The notes beneath the pieces were generated by a model. It ran no database searches, had not been told where the DNA came from, and worked only from the letters and a program-made list of their open reading frames with translations. Of a DNA stretch of 64,000 bases, positions 25,527 through 35,165 are shown one piece after another; within the stretch, counting starts at the first letter, position 1, and each line of letters begins with the position of its first letter. Origin of the DNA: Flavobacteriales bacterium (GTDB taxonomy: Bacteria > Bacteroidota > Bacteroidia > Flavobacteriales_D > Parvicellaceae); the NCBI GenBank assembly GCA_029243225.1, contig JAQWSL010000100.1, positions 25,083-89,082 of the forward strand, given 5' to 3'. The position numbers and the translations under genes are program-made.

Positions 25527-28085
25527 ATGTGTTATAATCATATAGTAAATTTATTTTTTATTCTCCTATTGTTGTTAATAATACCCGTTAATTTATTAGC
25601 TCAAGAAAAAAGTGATACAATACAAATCCCCCAAAGTAATCTTGAAAGCCCTGTTAACTATAATGCACTTGATTCTATTGTTATGAATTTAGAATATCAA
25701 AAAGCATACCTTTATGAAAATGCTCATGTAGATTATGGTGAAATCATACTGGATGCATGTTATATTGAATTTAATTTTCAGACAAAGGAAGTCTTCGCTA
25801 AGTTATGTTACGATTCTTTAGGAAAAAAAAAGGGGGTTCCAAAATTAACTGATGGATCTACAGAGACAATTTCCGACTCGCTTAAATTCAATTTTGAGAC
25901 TAAAAGAGGAATAACTTATCAAGTAAAACTAAAAGAAGGTGAAAGCTTTATTCATGGCGACAAGGTTAAAAGACAAGAAAACGGAGATATTCATATCAAT
26001 AAAGCACTGTATACCACATGCGACTTAGACCATCCTCATTATTACTTTAAACTCAGAAAAGCCATTATAATTCCAGATGACAAAATTGTATCTGGACCTA
26101 TAAATTTATTTATTGCTGATGTGCCAACTCCACTTGGACTACCATTTGCTTTTATTCCAAATAAAAAAGATAAAAATGCAAATGGAGTAGTAATACCAAC
26201 TTATGGAGAATCACAAACATTAGGGTTTTACTTACTTGGAGGTGGATATTATCATAAATTTAAAAACAACAAGCTAAGTACTTCTTTCTTGGGAGACATA
26301 TACAGTAGAGGCTCTTGGGGATTGACTAATAGTACAAATTATAAAGTGAAATACAAGTACGCTGGTAATTTCCAATTGAACTATAGACAGATTAAACAGG
26401 GAGAAAGAGATTTTGAAGATTTCTCAAAATCAACAGACTTTTTTATTCGATGGACGCATAATCAGGATTCAAAGGCAAAACCAGGTACAACATTTAGAGC
26501 GAGCATAAATGCAGGAACGACAACCAACTTTCAAAACGATTTCAACAATGTCTCTGTAAATAATTATCTAGCAAATACATTTAACTCAAACATTGCATGG
26601 AGCAAACAATTTAAGAACAAAATAAGCTCAAACTTAAACGTAAACTTAAGACACAATCAAAACAGTAATACAGACCTTATTACGTTCACACTTCCAGAGG
26701 CTACCTACAATGTAAATCGTTTTTATCCATTTAAAATGTTAAGGAAGAAAACTGGGAATAAAAACTTTATTGATGAGTTTATTAATCAAACAAATGTAAA
26801 TTACTCTTTGAACTTTAAAAATGAAACTACAGATTCAATTAAAAATATATCGTTCAATAATCTTAACAATTTAATGAACAATACAAGATATGGAATGAGA
26901 CATAATATTAATGCATCTTCATCAATTAAATTTCTTAAAAAAGCCATCACTATTAATCCTGCATACCAATACTCATCTATTTGGTACATGGAGAAAATTC
27001 AAAAACAATGGAACCAAAGCAATGAAGAAATTTTGACCGACACCATTAATGAATTTACTACAGCGGGGAACCATAACCTAAGCGCATCTGCAACAACAAA
27101 AATTTATGGTTTCTATCAATTTTCTAAATTTCTCAGGGGTAAAGGAAATGCTAAATTTAGACATACCTTAACTCCAAATATTAATTTCTCTTACCGTCCA
27201 GATAATGGATTACAAAATTCATATCAATCAGACACTTTAGGAACAATTTCTTATTACTCACCATTAACAAATGGCATTTACGGATCTCCTTCTTCTTCAG
27301 AATCTGGAAGATTAGGGTTTAATCTCATAAATGCTATTGAAATGAAAAGAAATAACACTAATGATACAACAGGAAAAACTCCTTTTATAAAAACAAAAAT
27401 TCTTGAAAACTTCACTATATCTTCAGGTTATGATTTCATTAGAGACTCATTCAAATTAGACAATTTCAATCTAAGTGGAAGAACAAGTTTTGGTAAAAAT
27501 TTAAGTCTTCGATTTGGTGGAACATTAGACCCTTATTACTACGATAGTGAAGGTATTAGAAAAGAAACATATCAATATAAAATAAACAAGAAATTAGGAA
27601 CTCTCAAAAACGCCAATTTAGCATTGAGTTTAAACTTAAGATCTAAAAAGAAAGCAAAAAAAGATTATGAATCCAACGCAGGAACAGAAGAAGAACTTGA
27701 AATTATCAATACAAATCAGGACGCATACTTAGACTTCAATGTTCCATGGACATTTAATTTAGATTATAAAATAGATTACAGAAGAGCAATATCATCTTTA
27801 TTAGACACAATATATTTGACCCAAAGTATTGGAGTTAGAGGAGATATAAGCTTAACTAAAAATTGGAAAATTGCTTATATTACTAACTATGATTTCACAA
27901 GAAAAGAATTTAGCTTTACATCATTTGAAATAGCTAGAGATCTTCATTGTTGGGAGATTGGTTTTAACTGGATTCCTTTTGGATACATGAAAAGCTATAA
28001 TATTCACATAAATGTTAAATCATCATTACTTCAAGATTTACGCCTTCAAAGAAGAAGAACATGGTATGACAACGGAATAAGATAA
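25527..28085 (+). CDS. lptD: LPS-assembly protein LptD (Bacteroidota type)
   Basis: 852 residues from ATG 25527; a TTG 51 bases upstream would put a hydrophilic stretch in front of the signal peptide. After the signal sequence (ending LLAQ) comes an OstA-like N-terminal domain with NALDSIVMNLEYQKAYLYENAHV, then a long beta-barrel that ends in alternating aromatic strands. The region TTCDLDHPHYYFKLRKAIIIP is typical of Bacteroidota LptD. It inserts LPS into the outer membrane. ridA follows after 2 bases. Confidence 0.88.
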   Translation: MCYNHIVNLFFILLLLLIIPVNLLAQEKSDTIQIPQSNLESPVNYNALDSIVMNLEYQKAYLYENAHVDYGEIILDACYIEFNFQTKEVFAKLCYDSLGKKKGVPKLTDGSTETISDSLKFNFETKRGITYQVKLKEGESFIHGDKVKRQENGDIHINKALYTTCDLDHPHYYFKLRKAIIIPDDKIVSGPINLFIADVPTPLGLPFAFIPNKKDKNANGVVIPTYGESQTLGFYLLGGGYYHKFKNNKLSTSFLGDIYSRGSWGLTNSTNYKVKYKYAGNFQLNYRQIKQGERDFEDFSKSTDFFIRWTHNQDSKAKPGTTFRASINAGTTTNFQNDFNNVSVNNYLANTFNSNIAWSKQFKNKISSNLNVNLRHNQNSNTDLITFTLPEATYNVNRFYPFKMLRKKTGNKNFIDEFINQTNVNYSLNFKNETTDSIKNISFNNLNNLMNNTRYGMRHNINASSSIKFLKKAITINPAYQYSSIWYMEKIQKQWNQSNEEILTDTINEFTTAGNHNLSASATTKIYGFYQFSKFLRGKGNAKFRHTLTPNINFSYRPDNGLQNSYQSDTLGTISYYSPLTNGIYGSPSSSESGRLGFNLINAIEMKRNNTNDTTGKTPFIKTKILENFTISSGYDFIRDSFKLDNFNLSGRTSFGKNLSLRFGGTLDPYYYDSEGIRKETYQYKINKKLGTLKNANLALSLNLRSKKKAKKDYESNAGTEEELEIINTNQDAYLDFNVPWTFNLDYKIDYRRAISSLLDTIYLTQSIGVRGDISLTKNWKIAYITNYDFTRKEFSFTSFEIARDLHCWEIGFNWIPFGYMKSYNIHINVKSSLLQDLRLQRRRTWYDNGIR

Positions 28086-28087
28086 CT

Positions 28088-28468
28088 ATGAAGAAAATAA
28101 TAACAATTAAAAACGCCCCAGCTCCAGTTGGTCCTTATAGCCAAGCCATTTTACATGGAAAAACTTTATATTCTAGTGGTCAAATAGCCATTGATCCCAA
28201 AACAAACAAATTGGTTTTAGACACAATTGAAGAAGAAACTCATCAAGTAATGAAAAACATTAGTGCAATTCTTGATGCGGCTCAAATGAATTGGAATCAT
28301 GTAATTAAATGCTCTATTTTTTTAAGTGATATGAATAATTTCACAATAATAAATGACATTTATGCCAGCTATTTTACCAACGATTTCCCCGCTAGAGAAA
28401 CTGTAGAAGTTGCTTGTTTACCCAAAAATGTAAATGTAGAAATTAGCTTTACAGCTATTCAAGATTAA
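28088..28468 (+). CDS. ridA: RidA family enamine/imine deaminase
   Basis: 126 residues, full length. Motifs: AP.PVGPYSQAI at the N-terminus, LYSSGQIAIDP, and the ARETVEVACLP region with the Arg that binds the substrate carboxylate. It forms a trimer that destroys reactive enamines released by PLP enzymes. It is 2 bases after lptD. The downstream gene on the minus strand ends 2 bases away. Confidence 0.94.
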   Translation: MKKIITIKNAPAPVGPYSQAILHGKTLYSSGQIAIDPKTNKLVLDTIEEETHQVMKNISAILDAAQMNWNHVIKCSIFLSDMNNFTIINDIYASYFTNDFPARETVEVACLPKNVNVEISFTAIQD

Positions 28469-28470
28469 GC

Positions 28471-29151
28471 TTACGCCAAGGTTGCAAACTCATCCCATAA
28501 TGAATCTTTCGGAGGTTTTGCTTTTATAATTATTTTCTCTTTTTTAACAGGGTGTATGAAAGAAATTTTTCTAGCAAACAAATGAATTGAACCATCTCTA
28601 TTGGTTCTGTTAGCACCATACTTTACATCTCCTTTAATTTTACAACCAATATGACTTAGCTGAACTCTAATTTGATGATGCCTCCCTGTTTTGGGTGTAA
28701 TTTCTAGATAATAATAATTTTTACTTCTTCCTTTAAGCAAGTAATCTAATTCACATTCTTTACTTCCCTTAACAAGTTTGTTGTAAGCTCTTGATTTATT
28801 TTGCTCTTGATTTTTCTTCAACCAATTCAAAAGATTACCTTCTTCTAAAGGCGGTTTTTGCTCGACAACAGCCCAATATGTTTTTTGAACTTGCTTTTCT
28901 AAAAACAACTTATTCATTCTTTCTAAAGCTTTACTTGTTCTTGCAAAAATGACAACCCCACCTACAGGTCTATCAATCCTATGAATTACACCTAAAAAAA
29001 CATCATTAGGTTTATTGTATTTTTTTTTAATGTATGCCTTAACAGCATCTGAAAGAGTAGGGTCACCTGTTTTATCTGCTTGAACTATGTCTCCAGCAAC
29101 TTTTCTAACTGCAATCAAATGATTGTCTTCGTATAATACATGTAAGCTCAT
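28471..29151 (-). CDS. RluA-family RNA pseudouridine synthase
   Basis: 226 residues consisting of the catalytic domain only, with no N-terminal S4 domain. The signature HRIDRPVGGV holds the catalytic Asp60, and TGRHHQIRVQLSHIG is the second family motif. It isomerises a uridine in rRNA or tRNA; the target site is not deducible. It sits beyond the terminator of the TRL lipoprotein genes, so it needs its own promoter in the short region near 29152-29170. Confidence 0.92.
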   Translation of the reverse strand: MSLHVLYEDNHLIAVRKVAGDIVQADKTGDPTLSDAVKAYIKKKYNKPNDVFLGVIHRIDRPVGGVVIFARTSKALERMNKLFLEKQVQKTYWAVVEQKPPLEEGNLLNWLKKNQEQNKSRAYNKLVKGSKECELDYLLKGRSKNYYYLEITPKTGRHHQIRVQLSHIGCKIKGDVKYGANRTNRDGSIHLFARKISFIHPVKKEKIIIKAKPPKDSLWDEFATLA

Positions 29152-29170
29152 AAGTTCGCGAAATTAAGCA

Positions 29171-29199
29171 AAAAAAAAGGGTGTCTTACGACACCCTTT
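29171..29199 (-). terminator. Rho-independent terminator of the TRL lipoprotein genes
   Basis: A perfect 10-base stem (AAAGGGTGTC at 29176-29185 with GACACCCTTT at 29190-29199) and a 4-base loop. On the minus strand the stem runs directly into eight T residues. This ends transcription from the lipoprotein genes before the pseudouridine synthase gene. Confidence 0.9.
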
Positions 29200-29221
29200 A
29201 TAAACAAATGTAAAATCTTAA

Positions 29222-29503
29222 TTATTCACCTGTAACAACAGTATGATAAGATTTGTTTTGTATGTCATATTTAAAATCTACAGTAGCAATTTTTGTAATA
29301 CCACCATTTTTAGCTGCTTCAGCTATACCACGATTTGCATCTTTAGTAGATGGAAAACCTAACAGATTCAATCTGTAAGAGGATTCACCTACTTTAGAAC
29401 CTACTGGGTTATCAGTAACAATTAATGGGCTAACAAGAATTGGATTACATGACATCATTGATAAAACAAATGAAGCCATAATTATATTTTTAATTTTTTT
29501 CAT
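29222..29503 (-). CDS. TRL-like lipoprotein, copy 3
   Basis: 93 residues. The lipobox-like signal (LSMMSCN, Cys19) is followed by DNPVGSKVGES, AEAAKNGGITKIATVDFKY and a C-terminal TVVTGE. This is the TRL-like family pattern: a short lipoprotein with a conserved AAKNGGI(T)KI motif. Function unknown. Last of three tandem paralogues and directly followed by a strong terminator. It shares the GSKxG, AAKNGG and C-terminal G(E/D) features with its neighbours but only moderate identity, so the duplication is old. Confidence 0.8.
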   Translation of the reverse strand: MKKIKNIIMASFVLSMMSCNPILVSPLIVTDNPVGSKVGESSYRLNLLGFPSTKDANRGIAEAAKNGGITKIATVDFKYDIQNKSYHTVVTGE

Positions 29504-29517
29504 AATATATATTTATT

Positions 29518-29766
29518 TTATTCACCTGAAACGATGTATGAGTATTTACCAAAAATGTTGAACATGTAGACTTTTTTATCTACTGTAGCTATTGAAGAAA
29601 CGCCTCCATTTTTAGCTGCATCAGCAACAGTTGCTGGCTTGAATATATTTCCTTCAGAGACACCTACTTTGTCTCCTAATGTATTATTAGTTGCTGATAC
29701 TGGAACTGTGACTGCACAAGAACAAACCATAGCGCTAATAAATAATATTGATAATATTTTTTTCAT
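29518..29766 (-). CDS. TRL-like lipoprotein, copy 2
   Basis: 82 residues, the shortest copy. Lipobox region AMVCSCA with lipidated Cys near residue 17, then NTLGDKVGVSEGNIF, VADAAKNGGVSSIATVDKKVY and YIVSGE. Same family as the genes on either side. It starts 20 bases after copy 1 and ends 14 bases before copy 3, so the three form one unit. Probably an envelope lipoprotein of unknown role. Confidence 0.8.
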   Translation of the reverse strand: MKKILSILFISAMVCSCAVTVPVSATNNTLGDKVGVSEGNIFKPATVADAAKNGGVSSIATVDKKVYMFNIFGKYSYIVSGE

Positions 29767-29786
29767 CTTAGTTTAAAATTAGTTAA

Positions 29787-30065
29787 TTAATCTCCGTAAA
29801 CAGTTGTTGTTTTTTTCATCACAAAACCATTTGTCCAAACAGTTTGTTCAGTAAGGCCAACTTTGGTTATACCTCCTGCTTTACAAGCCGCTGCATATCC
29901 AGCATCTTGCATTTCACCACCCATTGGAATAGAACCAAAAAGAAATTTCTGTTCTGAAGTTCCAGTTTTAGAACCAATAGGGTTATTGGTTGTAGTAAAG
30001 TTATACATTACAGTACAGCTTGACATAAAGCCTACACATAATGATAACATAATTATTTTTTTCAT
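29787..30065 (-). CDS. TRL-like lipoprotein, copy 1
   Basis: 92 residues, first of the tandem triplet. Lipobox GFMSSCT with Cys17, then NNPIGSKTGTSEQ, AACKAGGITKVGLTEQTVW and TTVYGD. It has a Cys in place of the second Ala-Lys of AAKNGG. The 104-base gap upstream (to panB) should contain the operon promoter, but no exact TAnnTTTG box is seen there. Confidence 0.8.
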   Translation of the reverse strand: MKKIIMLSLCVGFMSSCTVMYNFTTTNNPIGSKTGTSEQKFLFGSIPMGGEMQDAGYAAACKAGGITKVGLTEQTVWTNGFVMKKTTTVYGD

Positions 30066-30169
30066 AATCAGTAGTTTAAGATTTAAAATAAATATAGTGA
30101 AAAATTATACAGATAAACATCAACCCTTTAATAATTTAAAAAAAAACTAAGCTGCCGTTATTTGTTCAA

Positions 30170-30985
30170 CTAATATTGTTCAGAACTGTTTGGGAAATCT
30201 TTGCTCTTTACATCTTTAATGTAATTCTCAAAAGCTCCCTTCATTGAGTCAAAAAGATTTAAATATCTTCTTAAAAATCTTGGAGAAAACTCCTGCGTAA
30301 TCCCAAGCATATCGTGCAAGACCAGTACTTGCCCATCAACACCTCCTCCTGCACCAATACCAATTACAGGGATAACAAGTTCATTAGCAACTTTTTTTGC
30401 CAATTCAGCAGGAACTTTTTCTAAAATAATTGCAAAGCACCCTGCATTTTGTAGCAACAAAGCATCTTTAATTAATATTTTGGCTTCTTCCTCCTCTTTT
30501 GCTCGCACAGTATAAGTACCAAACTTATAAATAGACTGTGGTGTTAATCCCAAATGTCCCATAACAGGTATTCCAGCTTTTAAGATTCTCTCAACACAAT
30601 CAATTACCTCTGCTCCACCCTCCAACTTGACAGCATGAGCTTCGGCTTCTTTCATTATTCTTACTGCAGACTTTAGAGCACCTTTAGAGTTCCCTTGATA
30701 AGAGCCAAAAGGTAAATCCACAACAACTAAAGACCTGTTAACTGCCCTTATAACTGAAGCTGCATGATAAATCATCTGATCTAATGTGATTGGAAGTGTA
30801 GTTTCATGACCAGCCATAACATTCGAAGCAGAGTCGCCAACTAAAATAACATCCATACCAGCCTGATCTACAATTGAAGCCATAGAATAATCATATGCCG
30901 TTAACATAGATATTTTCTCTCCTCTATCCTTCATTTCTTGAAGAACGTGAGTTGTTATTCTTTTAATTTCTTTGTGTTGTGACAT
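30170..30985 (-). CDS. panB: Ketopantoate hydroxymethyltransferase
   Basis: 271 residues, full length. It adds a hydroxymethyl group from methylenetetrahydrofolate to 2-oxoisovalerate, the first committed step of pantothenate synthesis. Motifs: [34 protein letters not shown] and [16 protein letters not shown] (about 140-155). Cytosolic decamer in the family. Single gene with its own -7 box; the other pan genes are not here. Confidence 0.96.
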   Translation of the reverse strand: MSQHKEIKRITTHVLQEMKDRGEKISMLTAYDYSMASIVDQAGMDVILVGDSASNVMAGHETTLPITLDQMIYHAASVIRAVNRSLVVVDLPFGSYQGNSKGALKSAVRIMKEAEAHAVKLEGGAEVIDCVERILKAGIPVMGHLGLTPQSIYKFGTYTVRAKEEEEAKILIKDALLLQNAGCFAIILEKVPAELAKKVANELVIPVIGIGAGGGVDGQVLVLHDMLGITQEFSPRFLRRYLNLFDSMKGAFENYIKDVKSKDFPNSSEQY

Positions 30986-31004
30986 CGTCTTTTAATATTT
31001 GAAG

Positions 31005-31012
31005 CAAAGTTA
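31005..31012 (-). promoter_or_regulatory. -7 box (TAACTTTG on minus strand) for panB
   Basis: Plus-strand CAAAGTTA, 19 bases upstream of the panB ATG in the 136-base divergent gap. TAnnTTTG match. Confidence 0.45.
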
Positions 31013-31093
31013 AATTATTAATTGAAAAATAAATAAATCTTATAAACGCACTTTATTTATATTTAAAACAATAAATGCTAAAAAATATCTTTA

Positions 31094-31101
31094 TAATTTT
31101 G
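31094..31101 (+). promoter_or_regulatory. -7 box (TAATTTTG) for the DUF5686 gene
   Basis: TAnnTTTG match ending 20 bases before the ATG at 31122. It forms a divergent promoter pair with the panB box 82 bases away. The gap between the two boxes is A/T-rich and shows nothing else. Confidence 0.45.
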
Positions 31102-31121
31102 AGTAAGTCTATTTGTATTAA

Positions 31122-33722
31122 ATGAAGTTTAAAATTTTATTCGTTTTATTCCTGTGTCTGTCTTTTATTGCTGTTTCTCATGCAAGCTATATTAAAGGTA
31201 AAGTCACTGATGAAAATGGTGAAGCTTTACCTTTTGCAACAGTTTATATCCACAACACAACTTATGGAGTTACTACAAATAGTATTGGCAACTATTTTAT
31301 AGAGCTAGAACCTGGCAATTATTCAATCACCTATAGCTTTATAGGTTTTCAATCAATCATTCATAAAGTAAACTTAACAAAAGAGCCACAAACAATTGAT
31401 GTAATCTTAAGCGCTCAATCAACTCAATTAGTAGAATTTGAAGTGTATTCAAACACTAAAAACAAAGCTAAAGAAGTAATGTTAAATGTGAGAAAAAACA
31501 GAAAAAAGTTTCTAGAAGCCATTTCATCTTATTCTTGTAACACCTACATGAAAAATTCATTGATAAAAGAACTAATTAACAAAAATGAAACAGCTGAAAA
31601 CACTGTTGATCAGAAGAAAAGAAAGAAAAGAAAAAAAAGAAAGAAAAAATCAATAAGCAAAGACACAATACCTAAGCAAATTAAAAAAGACTCCATTGAA
31701 GAAGAAATTTTGAATTTAATAGAAAGTTATAGCACAACAAACTTTAAAAAACCAAATAAATATAAAGAAGAATTTATAGGCTTTCATGATTTTGCAGACA
31801 CAAAAAAAGAAAATGGTTTAGATATAAGTGCTGAATTTGGATATGGCGAATATACGATTGTTCCAGATGAGCAAGAACAAGAAGACCCATACCTTTTATA
31901 TACTGAAGTATCGTCCGGAGATTTCAATCTATATAAAAATTCAATAGACATTAAAGCTGTAGTCGATAAACCAGTAATGTCTCCCTTAAGTTTAAATGGT
32001 TCTTTATACTACAAATACGACTTCGAAGGTTCTTTTTATGATAATAACAATAAAAAAGTATACAAAATTAAGGTTACACCTTTATTTAAAGGAGAGCCTC
32101 TTTTTAAAGGAATACTTTTTATTGAAGATAGTAGCTATGCCATTAAATCATTTGAATTAAGTATAAGTGGCCCAATGCTATTTTGTAAAGATTTTAATCT
32201 AATTCAAGATTACACTAAAATTGATGAAAACTCATATCTACCAACTAGAAGAGAAATTAATTACACCATAAAAGATGGAAAATATCAAATTATAGGAAAT
32301 GCTAGAGTAGCACACGACAATTATCAAATAAATAAAATATTCGATAAGAAATTTTTCAACGCTGAACTTAGAACCTATCATGATAGTGTTTACGATAGAG
32401 ATTCTTCGTACTGGAACAACATAAGACCAATTACGCTTCAAGACAAGGAACTTGTATATATAGAAACATTAGATAGCTTAAGAGAGCTATACCATAGTGA
32501 AAAATATTTATTATCTCAGGATAGCACTCTCAATAGAATTTCTTTAGGCAGAATAATTTTTTCAGGAATTTATCATCGAAATCAGTTTAAAGGAAATGAA
32601 TTCTATATAGAACCAGTTATTAGTCAGTTTAATTTTCTAGGAATCGGGGGGTATAGACACAGAATTGGGACTCATTTCAATAAAGTTTTTGAAAATGGGT
32701 TTCTATTAGAAACTGATCAAGAAATTGACTATGGTTTTAGAAATAAAGACGTTAAAGGAAAATTAGGGTTTGGCTTAACTTATGTTCCAAAAAAGTTTGT
32801 AAGAACATTTATTGAATTTGGAGATTACTATGACCTCATTAACAGCTATGCTTCTGTTGCAACTGCTTTTTCAAGAAGTAATTATGTTAGAAAGAGAACC
32901 ATAAATGTTGCCCAAAGAATGGAGCTATTTAATGGCTTTTATGCCGAAGCAAAATTTAAATACTCTAATATGATATCACTTTCTGGACTTCAATTTGCCG
33001 ATTGGGAAACCCAAATAACTTATGAAGATTCTTTAAACAACCCCACAGAATTTCAAGATTATTTGAAAACAGAAATTAGACTTCAGATTACTTATATACC
33101 CAAACAACGCTATTTTTATAAAAAAAATAAAAAAATTATTTTAGGAAGTAAATTTCCAACCTTTAACTTAATCTATAGAAAAGGATTACCAGGAATATTC
33201 AACAGTGAAGTTAATTTTGACTACCTAGAAATTGGTATCTATGATGAAATTAAATTCCCTCAATTAGGATCCTCTAAATGGAACTTTCAAATGGGAAGTT
33301 TTCTAAATAAAAACAATTTAAGAGTAATTGAATGGAAATATTTTAGAGGCTCTGACATGTTTTTATTTAGCAACCCTCTAAAAACATTTCAATTAATTGG
33401 CCCCACTTTAAGCACATCTTCACAATATTTAAGAGGAAACTACATGCATCATTTTGAGGGCAACATATTAAACAAAATCCCAATTATTCATTACTTAAAA
33501 CTTTCTTTAGCTGGAGGGGCGGGCTTTTTACTTTTACCAAATGAGAATATTGCTCATGGAGAAATATTTGCAGGATTAGAAAGAATTACTCGAATTAAAG
33601 AGACTCTTTTAAGGTTTGGATTTTATGCCGTAACAGCAGAAAACAACCTTAACAATCCTAATCTTACTTATAAATTTGGAGTAAGCATATACAATCCATT
33701 TAGCAGAAAATGGGATTACTAA
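31122..33722 (+). CDS. CarboxypepD_reg-like/DUF5686 outer-membrane protein
   Basis: 866 residues. Signal peptide (1-21) followed by a carboxypeptidase-regulatory-like beta-sandwich (about 24-105: IKGKVTDENGEALPFATVYI, TTNSIGNYFIELEPGNYSI). The long DUF5686 region comes next and probably ends as an outer-membrane beta-barrel (final strand YKFGVSIYNPFSRKWDY). The function of the family is unknown. An odd feature is a Lys/Arg run of about 15 residues near residues 167-181, encoded by an almost pure purine tract (31613-31648). It stands alone, with a convergent 4-base overlap with pepD. Confidence 0.85.
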   Translation: MKFKILFVLFLCLSFIAVSHASYIKGKVTDENGEALPFATVYIHNTTYGVTTNSIGNYFIELEPGNYSITYSFIGFQSIIHKVNLTKEPQTIDVILSAQSTQLVEFEVYSNTKNKAKEVMLNVRKNRKKFLEAISSYSCNTYMKNSLIKELINKNETAENTVDQKKRKKRKKRKKKSISKDTIPKQIKKDSIEEEILNLIESYSTTNFKKPNKYKEEFIGFHDFADTKKENGLDISAEFGYGEYTIVPDEQEQEDPYLLYTEVSSGDFNLYKNSIDIKAVVDKPVMSPLSLNGSLYYKYDFEGSFYDNNNKKVYKIKVTPLFKGEPLFKGILFIEDSSYAIKSFELSISGPMLFCKDFNLIQDYTKIDENSYLPTRREINYTIKDGKYQIIGNARVAHDNYQINKIFDKKFFNAELRTYHDSVYDRDSSYWNNIRPITLQDKELVYIETLDSLRELYHSEKYLLSQDSTLNRISLGRIIFSGIYHRNQFKGNEFYIEPVISQFNFLGIGGYRHRIGTHFNKVFENGFLLETDQEIDYGFRNKDVKGKLGFGLTYVPKKFVRTFIEFGDYYDLINSYASVATAFSRSNYVRKRTINVAQRMELFNGFYAEAKFKYSNMISLSGLQFADWETQITYEDSLNNPTEFQDYLKTEIRLQITYIPKQRYFYKKNKKIILGSKFPTFNLIYRKGLPGIFNSEVNFDYLEIGIYDEIKFPQLGSSKWNFQMGSFLNKNNLRVIEWKYFRGSDMFLFSNPLKTFQLIGPTLSTSSQYLRGNYMHHFEGNILNKIPIIHYLKLSLAGGAGFLLLPNENIAHGEIFAGLERITRIKETLLRFGFYAVTAENNLNNPNLTYKFGVSIYNPFSRKWDY

Positions 33723-35164
33723 TTCTTCTTAGGTATTCTAACCAAAACTTCCAACAATAATTCCCAGAACTTCTTTACAGATCCTATATGTACTTTTTCA
33801 TCTGGAGAGTGAGGATTTTTAATTGTAGGTCCAAAGGAAATCATGTCTAAACCAGGATACCTTTCATTTAATATACCACATTCTAAACCAGCATGACATG
33901 CTTGAACTCTTGGCTGATCATTATACATTTCCTTATAAAGAGGAACCATTATTTCTAAAATTTCTGAATTTGGATTAGGAGCCCAACCTGGATAAGATCC
34001 GGTATGTTCAACGTTAGCACCAATCATTAAAAAACTAGAACCTACAGTCTTAGCAATGTCTGTTTTAGAAGATTCTACAGAACTTCTTTGCAAGCTTTGA
34101 GTTTGAAAAGAACCGTTTCCAACAATTACTCTAGCTAAAGACGAAGAGGTTTCGACTAAACCAGCAATCGCCATACTCATTTTATATACACCGTTTTGAA
34201 CAGCTCTAATAGATTGAATAACTTTTTTTGTGTCTGCAATACTCATTGAGTTTTCGGGAGTTGAAACTTCCTTAAACGAAACAGCAAGATTAGCGTCAGA
34301 AATTGAAAATTCGTGCTTAATAACTTGAATTTCTTCATTCAATTTATCAGCTATATTTTTATTATCTACGACTATTTTGGCAAATGATTCTCTTGGAATT
34401 GCATTTCTTAAGCTTCCCCCATCAATTGAAGAAATTCGAACATCAAATTTTTCTAATGATGCGACTAATCTATTCATGATTTTATTGGCATTACCGCGTT
34501 CTAAATGAATATCCATACCAGAATGCCCACCTTTAAGACCAGTTACACTAATTTCAAATGCACTGTCTGAATCATTGGTATTTACAGGTTGATAATCATA
34601 ACTAGTATTGGTGTCTATTCCTCCGGCACAACCAATAGAAAACTCATCATCATCTTCAGTATCAAGATTTAATAAAATAGTTCCATCTAATATGTTTTTC
34701 TCTAACTCAAATGCCCCTGTCATTCCAGTTTCTTCATCGATAGTAAACAATGCTTCTAAAGCAGGATGAGATACATCTTTAGAAACCAATAACGACATTA
34801 TAGCCGCTACACCCATACCATTATCTGCACCTAAAGTTGTCCCATCAGCAGTAACCCAATCACCATCAATAAGCATGTTAATTCCTTGAGTATTAAAGTC
34901 AAAATCTGTATCAGAATTTTTTTGATGAACCATATCGAGATGACTTTGCAGAATAACAGTTTGTCTATTTTCCATACCGGTAGAAGCAGGTTTTTTAATA
35001 ATTACATTTCCTGCAGGATCGACATAAGTACTTAAACCATTAGACTCCCCAAATTCTTTCATAAAGGCAATTACTCTCTCTTCTTTTTTAGATGGCCTAG
35101 GAACATTATTTAAATCTTCAAAATGATTCCAAACAACCGTAGGCTCTAAACTTCTAATATTCAT
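33719..35164 (-). CDS. pepD: Cytosolic dipeptidase, M20C family (aminoacyl-histidine dipeptidase)
   Basis: 481 residues from ATG 35164; the longer frame would use a TTG and overlap the upstream gene. Motifs: VVWNHFEDLNNVPRPSKKEE at the N-terminus, QSHLDMVHQKN (zinc ligands), GTTLGADNGMGVAA, TIDEETGMTGA (catalytic Glu) and GLKGGHSGMDIHLERGNANK. It cleaves unspecific dipeptides for amino-acid recycling. Downstream of the ArnT-like gene by 1 base. No anomalies. Confidence 0.95.
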   Translation of the reverse strand: MNIRSLEPTVVWNHFEDLNNVPRPSKKEERVIAFMKEFGESNGLSTYVDPAGNVIIKKPASTGMENRQTVILQSHLDMVHQKNSDTDFDFNTQGINMLIDGDWVTADGTTLGADNGMGVAAIMSLLVSKDVSHPALEALFTIDEETGMTGAFELEKNILDGTILLNLDTEDDDEFSIGCAGGIDTNTSYDYQPVNTNDSDSAFEISVTGLKGGHSGMDIHLERGNANKIMNRLVASLEKFDVRISSIDGGSLRNAIPRESFAKIVVDNKNIADKLNEEIQVIKHEFSISDANLAVSFKEVSTPENSMSIADTKKVIQSIRAVQNGVYKMSMAIAGLVETSSSLARVIVGNGSFQTQSLQRSSVESSKTDIAKTVGSSFLMIGANVEHTGSYPGWAPNPNSEILEIMVPLYKEMYNDQPRVQACHAGLECGILNERYPGLDMISFGPTIKNPHSPDEKVHIGSVKKFWELLLEVLVRIPKKN

Positions 35165-35165
35165 A

